Shown here: one piece after another, positions 1-8,588 of the stretch
Numbering within the stretch: position 1 is the stretch's first letter
Layout of the letters: each line of letters starts with the position of its first letter
NCBI GenBank assembly: GCA_007131745.1
Contig: SLPX01000357.1
Coordinates: 1 to 26,915, forward strand
Source: Myxococcales bacterium
GTDB taxonomy: Bacteria; Myxococcota; Polyangia; HGW-17; SLPX01
Reading direction: 5' to 3'
Length of the DNA: 26,915 bases
Translations under genes and position numbers: made by a program
Notes under the pieces: generated by a model
Databases searched by the model: none
Told to the model about the DNA's origin: nothing
Seen by the model: only the letters and a program-made list of their open reading frames with translations

Positions 1-363
1 AAAGAAGCAGCAAAAAAGCCTTCCGAAAAAAGGACGATGAAAAAACGCGTCACGAAAAAACGCGCTACAAACAAGAGCGGCGCCGGCAAAACACAAAAAA
101 AACAAGGACGAAAAAACCAGCTTGCAAGAGTGCTGGAACTGTTGAACGAAGACGGCGCCTCGTGGAAAAGCGCGACGGAACTTGCCGAAGGTTCCGCAAA
201 ACAGGGAACACGGATTCTGCCGGGAAACGTAAGAAAGGTCATCCGTATGCGTGGGGAAAAATACATCGAAACGAGGCCTCGCGCCTCCAGTCGCAGAGGA
301 TCGCTCGAGTATCACATAACCCCGGCGGGCCTGAAATATCTCCAGGAATCCGAAAAGAAATAG
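1..363 (+). CDS. Lys-rich protein with winged-helix-like C-terminus, 5' partial
   Basis: The frame is open from the first base of the window, so this is probably the end of a longer protein. An internal ATG at 37 gives 108 residues, but the codons before it are the same Lys/Ala/Pro-rich low-complexity sequence and I see no ribosome binding site for it. After a basic stretch (about 30 residues from ATG 37) comes a compact region with helices such as QLARVLELLNE and a Gly/Arg-rich hairpin before YHITPAGLKYLQ, ending near the C-terminus. That pattern resembles a winged-helix DNA-binding fold (inference). It lies 67 bp upstream of the Lon-like protease gene on the same strand. I do not recognise the family; a histone-like or nucleoid-associated DNA-binding role is only a guess. 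Confidence 0.55.
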   Translation, partial: KEAAKKPSEKRTMKKRVTKKRATNKSGAGKTQKKQGRKNQLARVLELLNEDGASWKSATELAEGSAKQGTRILPGNVRKVIRMRGEKYIETRPRASSRRGSLEYHITPAGLKYLQESEKK

Positions 364-430
364 CGCCACTCTCACCATACCGGAAAACCTGCTCCACCCG
401 GCGGCCGTTGAAACATCTCGAGGTGAGTTT

Positions 431-2962
431 GTGAGGCGAAATCATCAGAAGTCGCGGCGCGGCAAATCCGCGCAACCCAAGAGCGCAAGATCGCGGAATA
501 GCATTCCGGACTGGATCTTACAGGCGGGAAACTCGGAACTACCGTCTAACAAAACCCGCCGATCCTGCGACCCATCCGGGTTTTCATTCAAATCAACAGC
601 CGACCTTCCTCCGCCCAAAGGAATACTCGGTCAAAAAAGAGCCTTGGAAGCGCTTGAATTCGGCTTGGAAATCCGCAAAAAGGGATACAACATTTTCGCT
701 CTCGGACCTTCAGGAACTGGAAAGGCTTCTTCAATCATGCGCCTCCTGGCCAGGCGCGCCCCAAAGGAACCCACTCCTCCCGACATCTGTTATATTTACA
801 ATTTCGAAGAAGAAAGCCGCCCGATGATTCTCACACTTCCTGCGGGCATGGGCGCCAAACTGGCAGAACACATGGACAGGCTGGTGGGGGAACTGGATCG
901 TAGAATACCGCACATTGTCGGCTCACGACTGCTTTCCAATATCAGGGCTTCTCTTATTGCGGAATGCCGCGTCAACATCGACCGGATGAGAGAAGATCTG
1001 ATGGAAAGCGCTCGCAAGGAAGGTCTCTGGGTGCAACAGGAAGAAGAGCGTCTCATGATCGCTCCCATGGTAGGGGGAGAACCACTGAACCCGAAAGTTG
1101 CGGACCGCCTCTCTCCTCAAAAACAACGGGAGCTGGAAGAAAAAGTTGCAACCTACCAGCAGCGCATCGCATCTTTCGAGCGCATGAAAACAAGGTCGGA
1201 ACTGGAGACAAGTGATCTGATCCGCCGGGAAGAAAAACACGCCATCACCCCTTGCGTAGACGATCTTATTCAAGAAATCAGGGATGCATTCGATGGCGTG
1301 GATGCCCCCGTATCTGAATACTTGGAAAGAGCAAAGGAATTCATACTCGAGAATCACGGAAAATTTCTTCCGCCCGATGAAAATTCCGCGGGAGACGGGT
1401 GCCGCGAAAACCGTCACACGGGACTGGAAGAAACCGGCGCGACGGCAAAAGATGAGGAAGACGACCTGGGTGACCTTGTGGAACTGAAGGTCAATATCCT
1501 TGTTGACCGCAGCCGTTTGCACGGCGCGCCGGTGGTCTACGAACCTGCACCAACACCTGCCAAGCTTATGGGATACCTGGAATACCGGGACGGTGCGGGA
1601 GTTCTTTCCACGGATCATACGCTGATTCGACCGGGCGCGCTTCATGCAGCGGACGGAGGATATCTCATAATTCAGGCCTCCGAACTGGATCCGAACAGCA
1701 GCACATGGAACGTACTCAAAAGATCGATTGAAAGCAGGCGGATCCGCATCGAGGAAAATCGTGAAGAAAACCAGCACAGGCTGAAGGGAAGCGTGTCACC
1801 AGAGCCACTGGACATGGATGTGAAGATCATAGTTTTGGGCACGGGAAATGACCTCAACGATTTTCAGAACGCGTATTCGGATTTTGACAGCCTTTTTAAA
1901 GTCAAGGCGGACTTTGAAGATTCCTTTTGCAGAAACAAGAGAAATGAATTGAAGCTTGCACGATTCATAGGAAAAGTCTGCCGGGAAGAAGGTTTTCGCC
2001 CGTTCGGACCTTCAGGCGTAGCTGAAATCGTAGATTTCTGCTCGAGAAAGGCCGAGGATCAAAAAAAGCTATCCACAAGGCTGGCTGATGTAGTCGACCT
2101 GGTCACTGAATCCGATTACTGGGCAAAACGCGTGAGAGCGCGTTTGGTTACCGGCACACACGTCTCGACCGCGCTGGAAAAGAGAAGAGAACGACTTTCC
2201 AAGATGGAAGACCAGATCATGGAAGACATCTTAGATGGCCGTCTTCTCATCCATACCGCTGGTGCAGTCGTGGGACAAATCAACGGCATCTCGGTGTACG
2301 AGTTGGGTGACTACTGCTTCGGCGTTCCATGTCGAATAACTGCAAGCGTTTTCATGGGAAAAGCCGGCGTCGTACACATCGACCGGGAGGTCAAATTATC
2401 CGGAGCACTGCACGACAAAGGATCTCTGATATTATCCGGGTTCCTTGGGTCAAGATACGCGCAGAACCAAATCATGGCCATGTCGGCGTCGGTCACTTTT
2501 GAACAAAATTACGAGGAAGTCGAGGGTGACTCAGCATCCGCGGCCGAACTTTTCGCGATTCTTTCCAGTCTTTCCGGAGTTCCAATACGGCAGGAAATTT
2601 CGGTCACCGGATCCGTAAGTCAAAAAGGAGAACTCCAGCCCATCGGTTCCGTGAACGAAAAAATTGAGGGCATATACAGAATATGCAAGCGCCGCGGTTT
2701 GACCGGCACACAGGGAGTACTCATTCCTGAAGGAAACAAGAAACACCTCATGCTGTGCCATGACTTGGTGGAAAGCGTCAAAAAATCCTTGTTCCACATC
2801 TGGGCGGTTCGGAACGTAGATGAAGGAATGGAAATCATTACAGGACGACGCTCGGGGAAAAAACTGGCCGACGGCTCGTTCACACCAGGGACAATAAACG
2901 CCTTTGTAGCCCAGCGTCTTTCGGAATACTCGCTCAAGCAAAGCCGACTTCCAGTGGAATAG
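431..2962 (+). CDS. Lon-family ATP-dependent protease (AAA_32 / LonB-like)
   Basis: Predicted cytoplasmic AAA+ protease of 843 residues, a usual length for the bacterial Lon-like family with an AAA_32 ATPase region. The start is GTG at 431, with GAGGTG about 6-8 nt upstream. The Walker A loop is GPSGTGKAS at about residues 92-100; the Ser/Thr normally following the Lys is Ala here. A long helical region follows (about 120-320), then DGGYLII, typical of the family's Walker B area. The C-terminal Lon protease domain (about 610-800) carries the catalytic dyad: Ser701 in EGDSASAAE and Lys744 in GSVNEKIEG, 43 residues apart as in classical Lon. Residues before about 50 are basic and low-complexity. 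It would degrade damaged or regulatory proteins; the substrate is unknown. The gene is followed by about 150 bp of non-coding DNA before the secretion cluster. Confidence 0.93.
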   Translation: MRRNHQKSRRGKSAQPKSARSRNSIPDWILQAGNSELPSNKTRRSCDPSGFSFKSTADLPPPKGILGQKRALEALEFGLEIRKKGYNIFALGPSGTGKASSIMRLLARRAPKEPTPPDICYIYNFEEESRPMILTLPAGMGAKLAEHMDRLVGELDRRIPHIVGSRLLSNIRASLIAECRVNIDRMREDLMESARKEGLWVQQEEERLMIAPMVGGEPLNPKVADRLSPQKQRELEEKVATYQQRIASFERMKTRSELETSDLIRREEKHAITPCVDDLIQEIRDAFDGVDAPVSEYLERAKEFILENHGKFLPPDENSAGDGCRENRHTGLEETGATAKDEEDDLGDLVELKVNILVDRSRLHGAPVVYEPAPTPAKLMGYLEYRDGAGVLSTDHTLIRPGALHAADGGYLIIQASELDPNSSTWNVLKRSIESRRIRIEENREENQHRLKGSVSPEPLDMDVKIIVLGTGNDLNDFQNAYSDFDSLFKVKADFEDSFCRNKRNELKLARFIGKVCREEGFRPFGPSGVAEIVDFCSRKAEDQKKLSTRLADVVDLVTESDYWAKRVRARLVTGTHVSTALEKRRERLSKMEDQIMEDILDGRLLIHTAGAVVGQINGISVYELGDYCFGVPCRITASVFMGKAGVVHIDREVKLSGALHDKGSLILSGFLGSRYAQNQIMAMSASVTFEQNYEEVEGDSASAAELFAILSSLSGVPIRQEISVTGSVSQKGELQPIGSVNEKIEGIYRICKRRGLTGTQGVLIPEGNKKHLMLCHDLVESVKKSLFHIWAVRNVDEGMEIITGRRSGKKLADGSFTPGTINAFVAQRLSEYSLKQSRLPVE

Positions 2963-3079
2963 GGGCGACTCAAAAACAACTCCCCGATTTGTACGCGGAT
3001 CCATTTCGCGCCGGCGGGTGGAACTTTTATTGACAAAATGTCACACGGAGGGCTAATGCAGGCAACCAGACATGCCAGT

Positions 3080-3108
3080 TTGTCCATTTAGTATGAACAA
3101 ACTCTAAT
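3080..3108 (+). promoter_or_regulatory. Possible sigma70-type promoter for the T2SS cluster
   Basis: TTGTCC (3080-3085) and TCTAAT (3103-3108) are separated by 17 bp, giving 4/6 and 5/6 matches to the consensus boxes. It is the best pair in the gap between the protease gene and gspC. Transcription would begin near 3115, which would favour the later gspC starts at 3195 or 3204. Weak evidence. Confidence 0.25.
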
Positions 3109-3113
3109 CCGGA

Positions 3114-4109
3114 ATGGAGGCAACACCGTCTTATTGTTCACCTTTGGGAACATGGAACAGCAACAATCAAACGGCACGCTGTTTGCATGTAATAATGAAT
3201 GCAATGAACCGAATTCAAGATTTTTTAAAAAGACACTTCTACCTGGTCAACCTTGGGCTCATAGGTGTTTGCTCGTCGATCGGAGGACTTGTCTTGTCCA
3301 ATCTTCTCCAAAGCTACCTCATAACGGAACCACCGAAAAAAGTGGAAGGAGACAGAAGCAAGGTCAGGCACAAGAAACCCACCGAAAAAACGCTGCACAA
3401 AAGCAGGTTTCTCGTGGCGCAGAGAAATATTTTCTGCTCAAGCTGTGAACCCGTTGAGGAAGTAGAAGAAACAGAAATAGCTGTAGCGTCAATGTTGGAT
3501 GCCCAGCTTCTAGTCACTTTGATAAGCGATGACCCCGACTGGTCGATGGCCGCTGTCAAACTGCAGGATCCAACGCGGGTGTTGATGGTCAAGGTGGGTC
3601 AAAAAATTCGGGACGCTGAAATAACGAAAGTTGAAACACGCAGATTGGAGATGATGAGAGACGGCAAGCTTGAATACCTGGAACTGTTTGGAGACGGAGG
3701 AAAACCGGAACTCCCTCAGCCGGAGACAGCGGCCCGCCCACCTCATCCCAAGCCCCCGCACCAGGACGACAGCATCAGACAGGTCGGCCCGAATCGTTAT
3801 GAGGTAGACCGCAAGCTGGTAGATGAATTTCTCCAAAACGCTGCCATGACCGGGGATGGCGCCAAGATAATGCCGAACATGAAAGACGGCAGACCCGACG
3901 GATTCAGGCTGATGGCGATAAGACCGAACAGTATTTTTTCAAGATTGGGAATTCGCAACGGCGATGTGATCAACGCGATAAATAACCAAGATATCACGAG
4001 CCCGGACAAGGCGCTGGAGCTTTATACCAAGCTTCGCGGGGCGAGCCACCTGACAATAAGCCTAACTCGCCACAATAAGCCTTTAACCATGACTTACACG
4101 ATTCGATAG
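3114..4109 (+). CDS. gspC: Type II secretion system protein GspC (inner-membrane connector)
   Basis: GspC links the inner-membrane platform to the secretin and helps select substrates. The order seen is a short cytoplasmic part, one membrane segment at about residues 42-65, a Lys-rich linker, a homology-region domain beginning near RNIF at 104, a Pro/His-rich linker (about 195-225) and a C-terminal PDZ-like domain (about 257-331, with GFRLMAIRP...GIRNGDVINAINN). The CSSC pair at 108-111, just outside the membrane, is notable. The coordinates use the longest ATG frame; none of the candidate starts has a good ribosome binding site. ATG 3195 or 3204 gives MNRIQDFLKRHFYLV directly before the membrane helix, the usual GspC architecture, so the first about 30 residues may not be made. 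gspD starts 7 bp downstream. Confidence 0.88.
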   Translation: MEATPSYCSPLGTWNSNNQTARCLHVIMNAMNRIQDFLKRHFYLVNLGLIGVCSSIGGLVLSNLLQSYLITEPPKKVEGDRSKVRHKKPTEKTLHKSRFLVAQRNIFCSSCEPVEEVEETEIAVASMLDAQLLVTLISDDPDWSMAAVKLQDPTRVLMVKVGQKIRDAEITKVETRRLEMMRDGKLEYLELFGDGGKPELPQPETAARPPHPKPPHQDDSIRQVGPNRYEVDRKLVDEFLQNAAMTGDGAKIMPNMKDGRPDGFRLMAIRPNSIFSRLGIRNGDVINAINNQDITSPDKALELYTKLRGASHLTISLTRHNKPLTMTYTIR

Positions 4110-4116
4110 GTGATGA

Positions 4117-6627
4117 ATGAGATCATCGAGACAAGAAAAAAAGCCGGGATTGGGTTATCCGGGTGTGGTTTTCACAGTAATTGCAACGCTTGCAATTTTT
4201 TACCCGGCCGGTGAAGCAGGGGCCAGGCCGCAACCGCGCGGTCGAAGACACCAACCAGGGCAACCCCAACACGGAAAGCGACCACCGGCGGGTCAACCGG
4301 ACACGCGCGGCCAAGCCACCGCCGGCGAACCCGCGACCAAAGCCCTTTTGGCGGGAGAGCACCTGTTCAATGAATGCCTCAAGATTCCCCCGAACAGGAA
4401 AGTCAAGATAACGCTCAAACCCGATTCGGAACTCCATGACCTTATAGCGTGGATTTCCGGGATGACGTGCAGAAAGTTTATCGTTGGTTCCAACGTGCGG
4501 GCCCAGAAAGTCACGATCTATTCGCCCACTCCCGTGACCGCGGGCGAAGCATACAGGGCTTTTCTTTCAGCCTTGAATGTAATGGGGCTGACCGTCCAGC
4601 CGTCGGGCAGATACCTGAAAATCGTGGAAACCCGCGCCAAGGGATTGACCACCCTGTGTGTCCCCGGAAGGGCATGCCCGGACGACGACCGAATAATCAC
4701 CCGGCTTGTCCGCCTGAATCACGTAAGCCCCAACGATGTAAAAGCTGTGTTGGACGGGCTGAAATCGCAAGACGGAAACATAATTACATATGAACCCACC
4801 AACGTCGTCATTATCACCGATGTGGCCAGGGTGGCCGCTCAGCTCACCAGGATTTTAAGGCAACTCGACGTGGAATCAGAAGGGGACCGGATCTGGGTCG
4901 TCCGGATGAAACACGCTGAAGCCTCCGAAATGGCACAGATGCTCCAGGAAATCTTCGATACAGCTGCAAAGGGCGCAACCCCGCAGAGACGACCTCCGCC
5001 TCGAGGACCCAAGGGACGACCCACTCCTGCCCAAGCAGCGGTCACTGCCGGAGGAAGCACGGGTGTGGAGGTTTCGAAGATCATCGCTGACGACCGTACA
5101 AACCTGCTCATAATAGTTTCCGATGAAAGAGCTTTTCTGAAGATAAGGGCATTGATTCGAAAGCTGGACATACCCATCAAGGGAGGTGAAGAAAGGATCC
5201 ACGTCGTTCCCCTGGCAAATGCCACTGCTGAAGACATGAGAGACACCCTTTCCGGCTTGACGGGCACTCCGGCCGCCGGACGTACCGCCGGCGCCAGGCG
5301 CCAGCAAAGAGGCCGACAACAGCAGCAGCAGGCCCGCCAGGCCGGCAGGGGCCAGATGGTCGGGCTTTTTGATGGAGAAGTACAGATCACCGCGGATGTT
5401 CCTACGAATTCGCTCGTGGTGGTAGCGTCCATGAAAGATTTCATGAGCCTGAAAAGGGTCATCGACCAGTTGGACGTCCCCCGGAGACAGGTCTTCATCG
5501 AGGCGTCCATACTGGAGGTAAGTCTCTCCAGAACCCGCACCCTGGGAGTCTCTTTTCACGGCGGCCAAGAAATCGGTTCCGGAGACAACAAATCATTGCT
5601 GCTTTTCGGACACGACGCATCGAGATCCATTACTTTGGATCCTTCCGCGCTCACCGGGCTCGCCCTCGGCTTGAGAGGACCTGAACTCAAGGACGCTGAA
5701 TCCCTGCTTGGCATCCCGGGCATCAGCTTTCCCACGTTCGGAGCGTTTTTCACCGCGCTCCAGTCAAACAACGATGTAAACGTGATCTCACAACCTCACA
5801 TTCTCACGACCGACAACGAAGAAGCCGTTATAGAAGTCGGCGAAAACGTTCCGTTTCAATCGGGTTTGACCGGAATGGGAACTCTCGCCGGCATGGCCGG
5901 GCAAGCCGCCGGTCAGACCGGCTTCGGCCTTGGAGCCCTGCCCATGATGTCCATCCAACGAATGGACGTGACACTGAAACTGAAACTCGTTCCCCACGTG
6001 AACGACTCCAATTTCGTACGGTTGGAGATCGAGCAGGAAATGAATGAGGTGAAGTCAATCGATCCGACGGTGGGCCCCACGACCACGAAGAAAATGATAA
6101 AAACCGTCATCGTGGTAAAGGATCAGCAGACTGCCGTCCTGGGCGGATTGATAACAAGAAAAATAAAGAAAAACGTCACAAAGGTTCCGCTTCTGGGAGA
6201 TATACCGATACTTGGATACCTGTTTAAGAGAACAACCACATCGCAGGAAAAATCCAACCTCTTGATTTTCCTGACTCCATACATCATCAGGGACCAGAGC
6301 GATCTTCGAAGGATATTCCGCCGCAAGATGCGCCAACGCCAGGAATTCATCGAGCGATACACCATGTTCAAGGATCATGACCTGGAATCGGAAATCGATT
6401 ACCGAAATACCAGGGGATTGCTTGAAGAAATAAACCGAGTGGCCAAAAACGCGGAAGAAGAAGCCGCCATGAAATTGAAGGCATTGGAGGAAAGCCGGGA
6501 GATAGATGTAGACGGACCGGTCACCATCAGCGCGGAAGATCGTAAACTCGTTACCGGCGGGGCTGAAGAAGGAAATTCTCCCGTTGAAGAGGAGTCACAC
6601 GAAGAGGAAACTGAAGGGGAAGAATGA
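4117..6627 (+). CDS. gspD: Type II secretion system secretin GspD
   Basis: Outer-membrane secretin forming the exit channel; 836 residues. The start is ATG with AGGTG just upstream. A cleavable signal peptide covers about residues 1-36 (hydrophobic GVVFTVIATLAIFYPA). A Gly/Pro/Gln-rich linker precedes the periplasmic N0 domain (about 88-165). N1 (about 190-260), N2 (about 262-365) and N3 (about 370-455) follow. The secretin barrel starts near 459 (VFIEASILEVS) and holds the family signature VPLLGDIPILGYLF at about 690, then LLIFLTPYII. N2 and N3 each contain a low-complexity loop (about 286-312 Arg/Pro-rich; about 383-413 Arg/Gln-rich with a run of five Gln). An acidic, coiled-coil-like tail of about 110 residues follows the barrel; it may be the docking tail for a pilotin (inference). 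Confidence 0.96.
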   Translation: MRSSRQEKKPGLGYPGVVFTVIATLAIFYPAGEAGARPQPRGRRHQPGQPQHGKRPPAGQPDTRGQATAGEPATKALLAGEHLFNECLKIPPNRKVKITLKPDSELHDLIAWISGMTCRKFIVGSNVRAQKVTIYSPTPVTAGEAYRAFLSALNVMGLTVQPSGRYLKIVETRAKGLTTLCVPGRACPDDDRIITRLVRLNHVSPNDVKAVLDGLKSQDGNIITYEPTNVVIITDVARVAAQLTRILRQLDVESEGDRIWVVRMKHAEASEMAQMLQEIFDTAAKGATPQRRPPPRGPKGRPTPAQAAVTAGGSTGVEVSKIIADDRTNLLIIVSDERAFLKIRALIRKLDIPIKGGEERIHVVPLANATAEDMRDTLSGLTGTPAAGRTAGARRQQRGRQQQQQARQAGRGQMVGLFDGEVQITADVPTNSLVVVASMKDFMSLKRVIDQLDVPRRQVFIEASILEVSLSRTRTLGVSFHGGQEIGSGDNKSLLLFGHDASRSITLDPSALTGLALGLRGPELKDAESLLGIPGISFPTFGAFFTALQSNNDVNVISQPHILTTDNEEAVIEVGENVPFQSGLTGMGTLAGMAGQAAGQTGFGLGALPMMSIQRMDVTLKLKLVPHVNDSNFVRLEIEQEMNEVKSIDPTVGPTTTKKMIKTVIVVKDQQTAVLGGLITRKIKKNVTKVPLLGDIPILGYLFKRTTTSQEKSNLLIFLTPYIIRDQSDLRRIFRRKMRQRQEFIERYTMFKDHDLESEIDYRNTRGLLEEINRVAKNAEEEAAMKLKALEESREIDVDGPVTISAEDRKLVTGGAEEGNSPVEEESHEEETEGEE

Positions 6628-6637
6628 TGTTGGAGAT

Positions 6638-6643
6638 AAGGAG
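6638..6643 (+). promoter_or_regulatory. Ribosome binding site that sets the gspE start
   Basis: AAGGAG ends 6 nt before GTG 6650. The upstream in-frame TTG at 6584 lies inside gspD and would give a basic N-terminus, so GTG 6650 is preferred. Confidence 0.6.
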
Positions 6644-6649
6644 TATGTC

Positions 6650-8584
6650 GTGAGGGTGACGGAACAAGGATTGGGACCAATGGGGCCCGATGATTTCGAG
6701 GACGCCGACACCGCGGTTCGTCCAAGTGGTCAGTCCAACAACCCGATGGTCCCTCCCCCCCCACCGGCGCCGGGCGCTGCAAACGTTCCGTCCACGGCGA
6801 CCGGCGAGCCGGCCTTGCCGGACATAAGGCCTACCGCTCATCCGGTAAGGCTATTGGGGCAAATACTGCTTCAGCGCACCGGTTTGACCGAAGAGCAACT
6901 GGAAGATGGGCTGAAAACACAGACCCTGGAAGGAGGACGAATCGGAGAAATTCTCCTTCGAAGTCGAGCCGTAAAGGAGGTTCAGCTTCTGGAAGCCCTT
7001 GCTGAACAGTTTGATCTTGATTTCATGGAAGACTTGACACCCGACCAAGCAGACAAAGAACTTCTCCAGAAAATACCCATAACTTTTGCGAAACAACAAA
7101 AGGTGCTCCCACTGGGTGAAGAAGACGAATCCATAATCGTGGCCGTGGCCGACCCTCTAAACTGGACCGCGCTCGATGACTTGCGAGCTCTTTTGGGCCG
7201 GGAAATCCTGCCGGTGGTAGCTTCCCCCCAGCACATCGTGGATGTGATCAACACGGCCTACACCCGTAAGTCCGAAGGCCTTGAGGACATGGAAAGGGAC
7301 GAGTTCGGCGGAGGCGACGCCGAAGAGTTGATCGACATCATCGACCTCACCGACGAGGCGCCCATCATCAGGTGGGTCAACTCTTTGCTGTTTAATGCTG
7401 TCAAGGAACGAGCATCCGATATCCACATAGAACCAGGCGAAAAATACGTCATCGTCCGAAACCGCATAGACGGAATCCTCTACGAAACCCGCCAGGCCAA
7501 CAAGGGTTATCATTCAAGCATAGTGGCGAGGGTGAAGATCATGGCCGGGCTGAACATAGCCGAAAAACGGTTGCCCCAGGACGGCCGCATCCGGCGGAAA
7601 ATAGCGGGCCGAGACATTGATATGCGCGTCGCCACAATACCCACGGCGCGCGGCGAACGCGTAACCATACGTTTGCTGGATCGTACCGCGGTATTGCTGG
7701 ATCTTAAAGACCTTGGTTTCGGGCCGGATCACCTCCAGCAAATGGAGGACCTGATAGCCCGCCCGCACGGAATCCTGCTTGTCACCGGACCCACCGGTTC
7801 GGGAAAAACCACGACCCTCTATGCAGCACTGAGCAAGATCAACTCTCCGGACAAGAACATTTTAACGGTCGAGGATCCGGTTGAGTATCAACTCCAGGGA
7901 ATCAGCCAGACCCAGGTCAACCCAAAAATCGAACTTACTTTTGCATCCGGACTGCGATCCTTTCTCCGGCACGACCCCGATGTAATCATGGTGGGCGAAA
8001 TCCGTGACCTGGAAACCGCGGAAATAGCCATCCAGGCATCTCTTACAGGCCACCTCGTGTTTTCCACGGTTCACACCAACGACGCGGCCGGCGGCATAAC
8101 GCGCTTGGTGGACATGGGTGTGGAACCCTTTTTGGTGGCCTCTTCCCTCAACGGACTCCTGGCCCAAAGATTGGTAAGAAGGGTTTGCCCCGATTGCCGC
8201 GAGATATACGAACCCACTCCGGATGAAATAAGGAACCTGGGCCTCGAACCGGAAGCTTTTTATGCAGGCGCGGTTCCAGGGCACCCATTGAGTGAAAACG
8301 ATCCCGAACCTTCTCCCCCCGGAACAGCTTACAGGGCCGTGGGGAAAGGCTGCAGCAGATGCATGGGCACCGGTTATTCGGGCCGTGCGGGTATTTATGA
8401 ACTATTGATCATGGATGATCTGGTCCGCACCCTGGCGCTTAAAAACACCGATTCGGTCGAGGTCAAAAGAGCCGCTATCAGCCAGGGTATGAGAACTCTG
8501 AGAGACGACGGAGCAAGAAAAATAATATCCGGAATTACCACCATAGCCGAAGTGATGAGAGTCACCCAGGAGGATATGACCTAA
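6650..8584 (+). CDS. gspE: Type II secretion system ATPase GspE
   Basis: Cytoplasmic hexameric ATPase that powers pseudopilus assembly; 644 residues from GTG 6650. After a Pro-rich leader comes the T2SSE/MshEN N-terminal domain (about 67-190, beginning LLGQILLQRTGLTEEQL). The catalytic domain contains Walker A GPTGSGKT at 380-387, Walker B/Asp-Glu region DVIMVGEIRD at 444-453 and the His box around HLVFSTVHTNDA. A tetracysteine zinc motif is present, CPDC (513-516) and CSRC (568-571). The 51 residues between the two pairs are more than I expect for GspE, and include a Pro-rich insert around PSPPG. The start is 22 nt after the gspD stop, and gspF begins 4 nt after this gene. All motifs needed for ATP hydrolysis are intact. 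Confidence 0.96.
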   Translation: MRVTEQGLGPMGPDDFEDADTAVRPSGQSNNPMVPPPPPAPGAANVPSTATGEPALPDIRPTAHPVRLLGQILLQRTGLTEEQLEDGLKTQTLEGGRIGEILLRSRAVKEVQLLEALAEQFDLDFMEDLTPDQADKELLQKIPITFAKQQKVLPLGEEDESIIVAVADPLNWTALDDLRALLGREILPVVASPQHIVDVINTAYTRKSEGLEDMERDEFGGGDAEELIDIIDLTDEAPIIRWVNSLLFNAVKERASDIHIEPGEKYVIVRNRIDGILYETRQANKGYHSSIVARVKIMAGLNIAEKRLPQDGRIRRKIAGRDIDMRVATIPTARGERVTIRLLDRTAVLLDLKDLGFGPDHLQQMEDLIARPHGILLVTGPTGSGKTTTLYAALSKINSPDKNILTVEDPVEYQLQGISQTQVNPKIELTFASGLRSFLRHDPDVIMVGEIRDLETAEIAIQASLTGHLVFSTVHTNDAAGGITRLVDMGVEPFLVASSLNGLLAQRLVRRVCPDCREIYEPTPDEIRNLGLEPEAFYAGAVPGHPLSENDPEPSPPGTAYRAVGKGCSRCMGTGYSGRAGIYELLIMDDLVRTLALKNTDSVEVKRAAISQGMRTLRDDGARKIISGITTIAEVMRVTQEDMT

Positions 8585-8588
8585 AGTT

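Noticed and set aside
923..1777. Long minus-strand frame (284 codons) opposite the Lon-like gene
   Set aside because: The plus strand has a full set of Lon motifs; the opposite frame has no recognisable domain and is a codon-bias shadow.
2962..2987. Terminator after the Lon-like gene
   Set aside because: Only a four-pair GGGG/CCCC stem with a long loop and no T run.
3030..3059. TTGACA at 3030 as a promoter for gspC
   Set aside because: No acceptable -10 box at 16-18 bp; the 3080-3108 pair is better.
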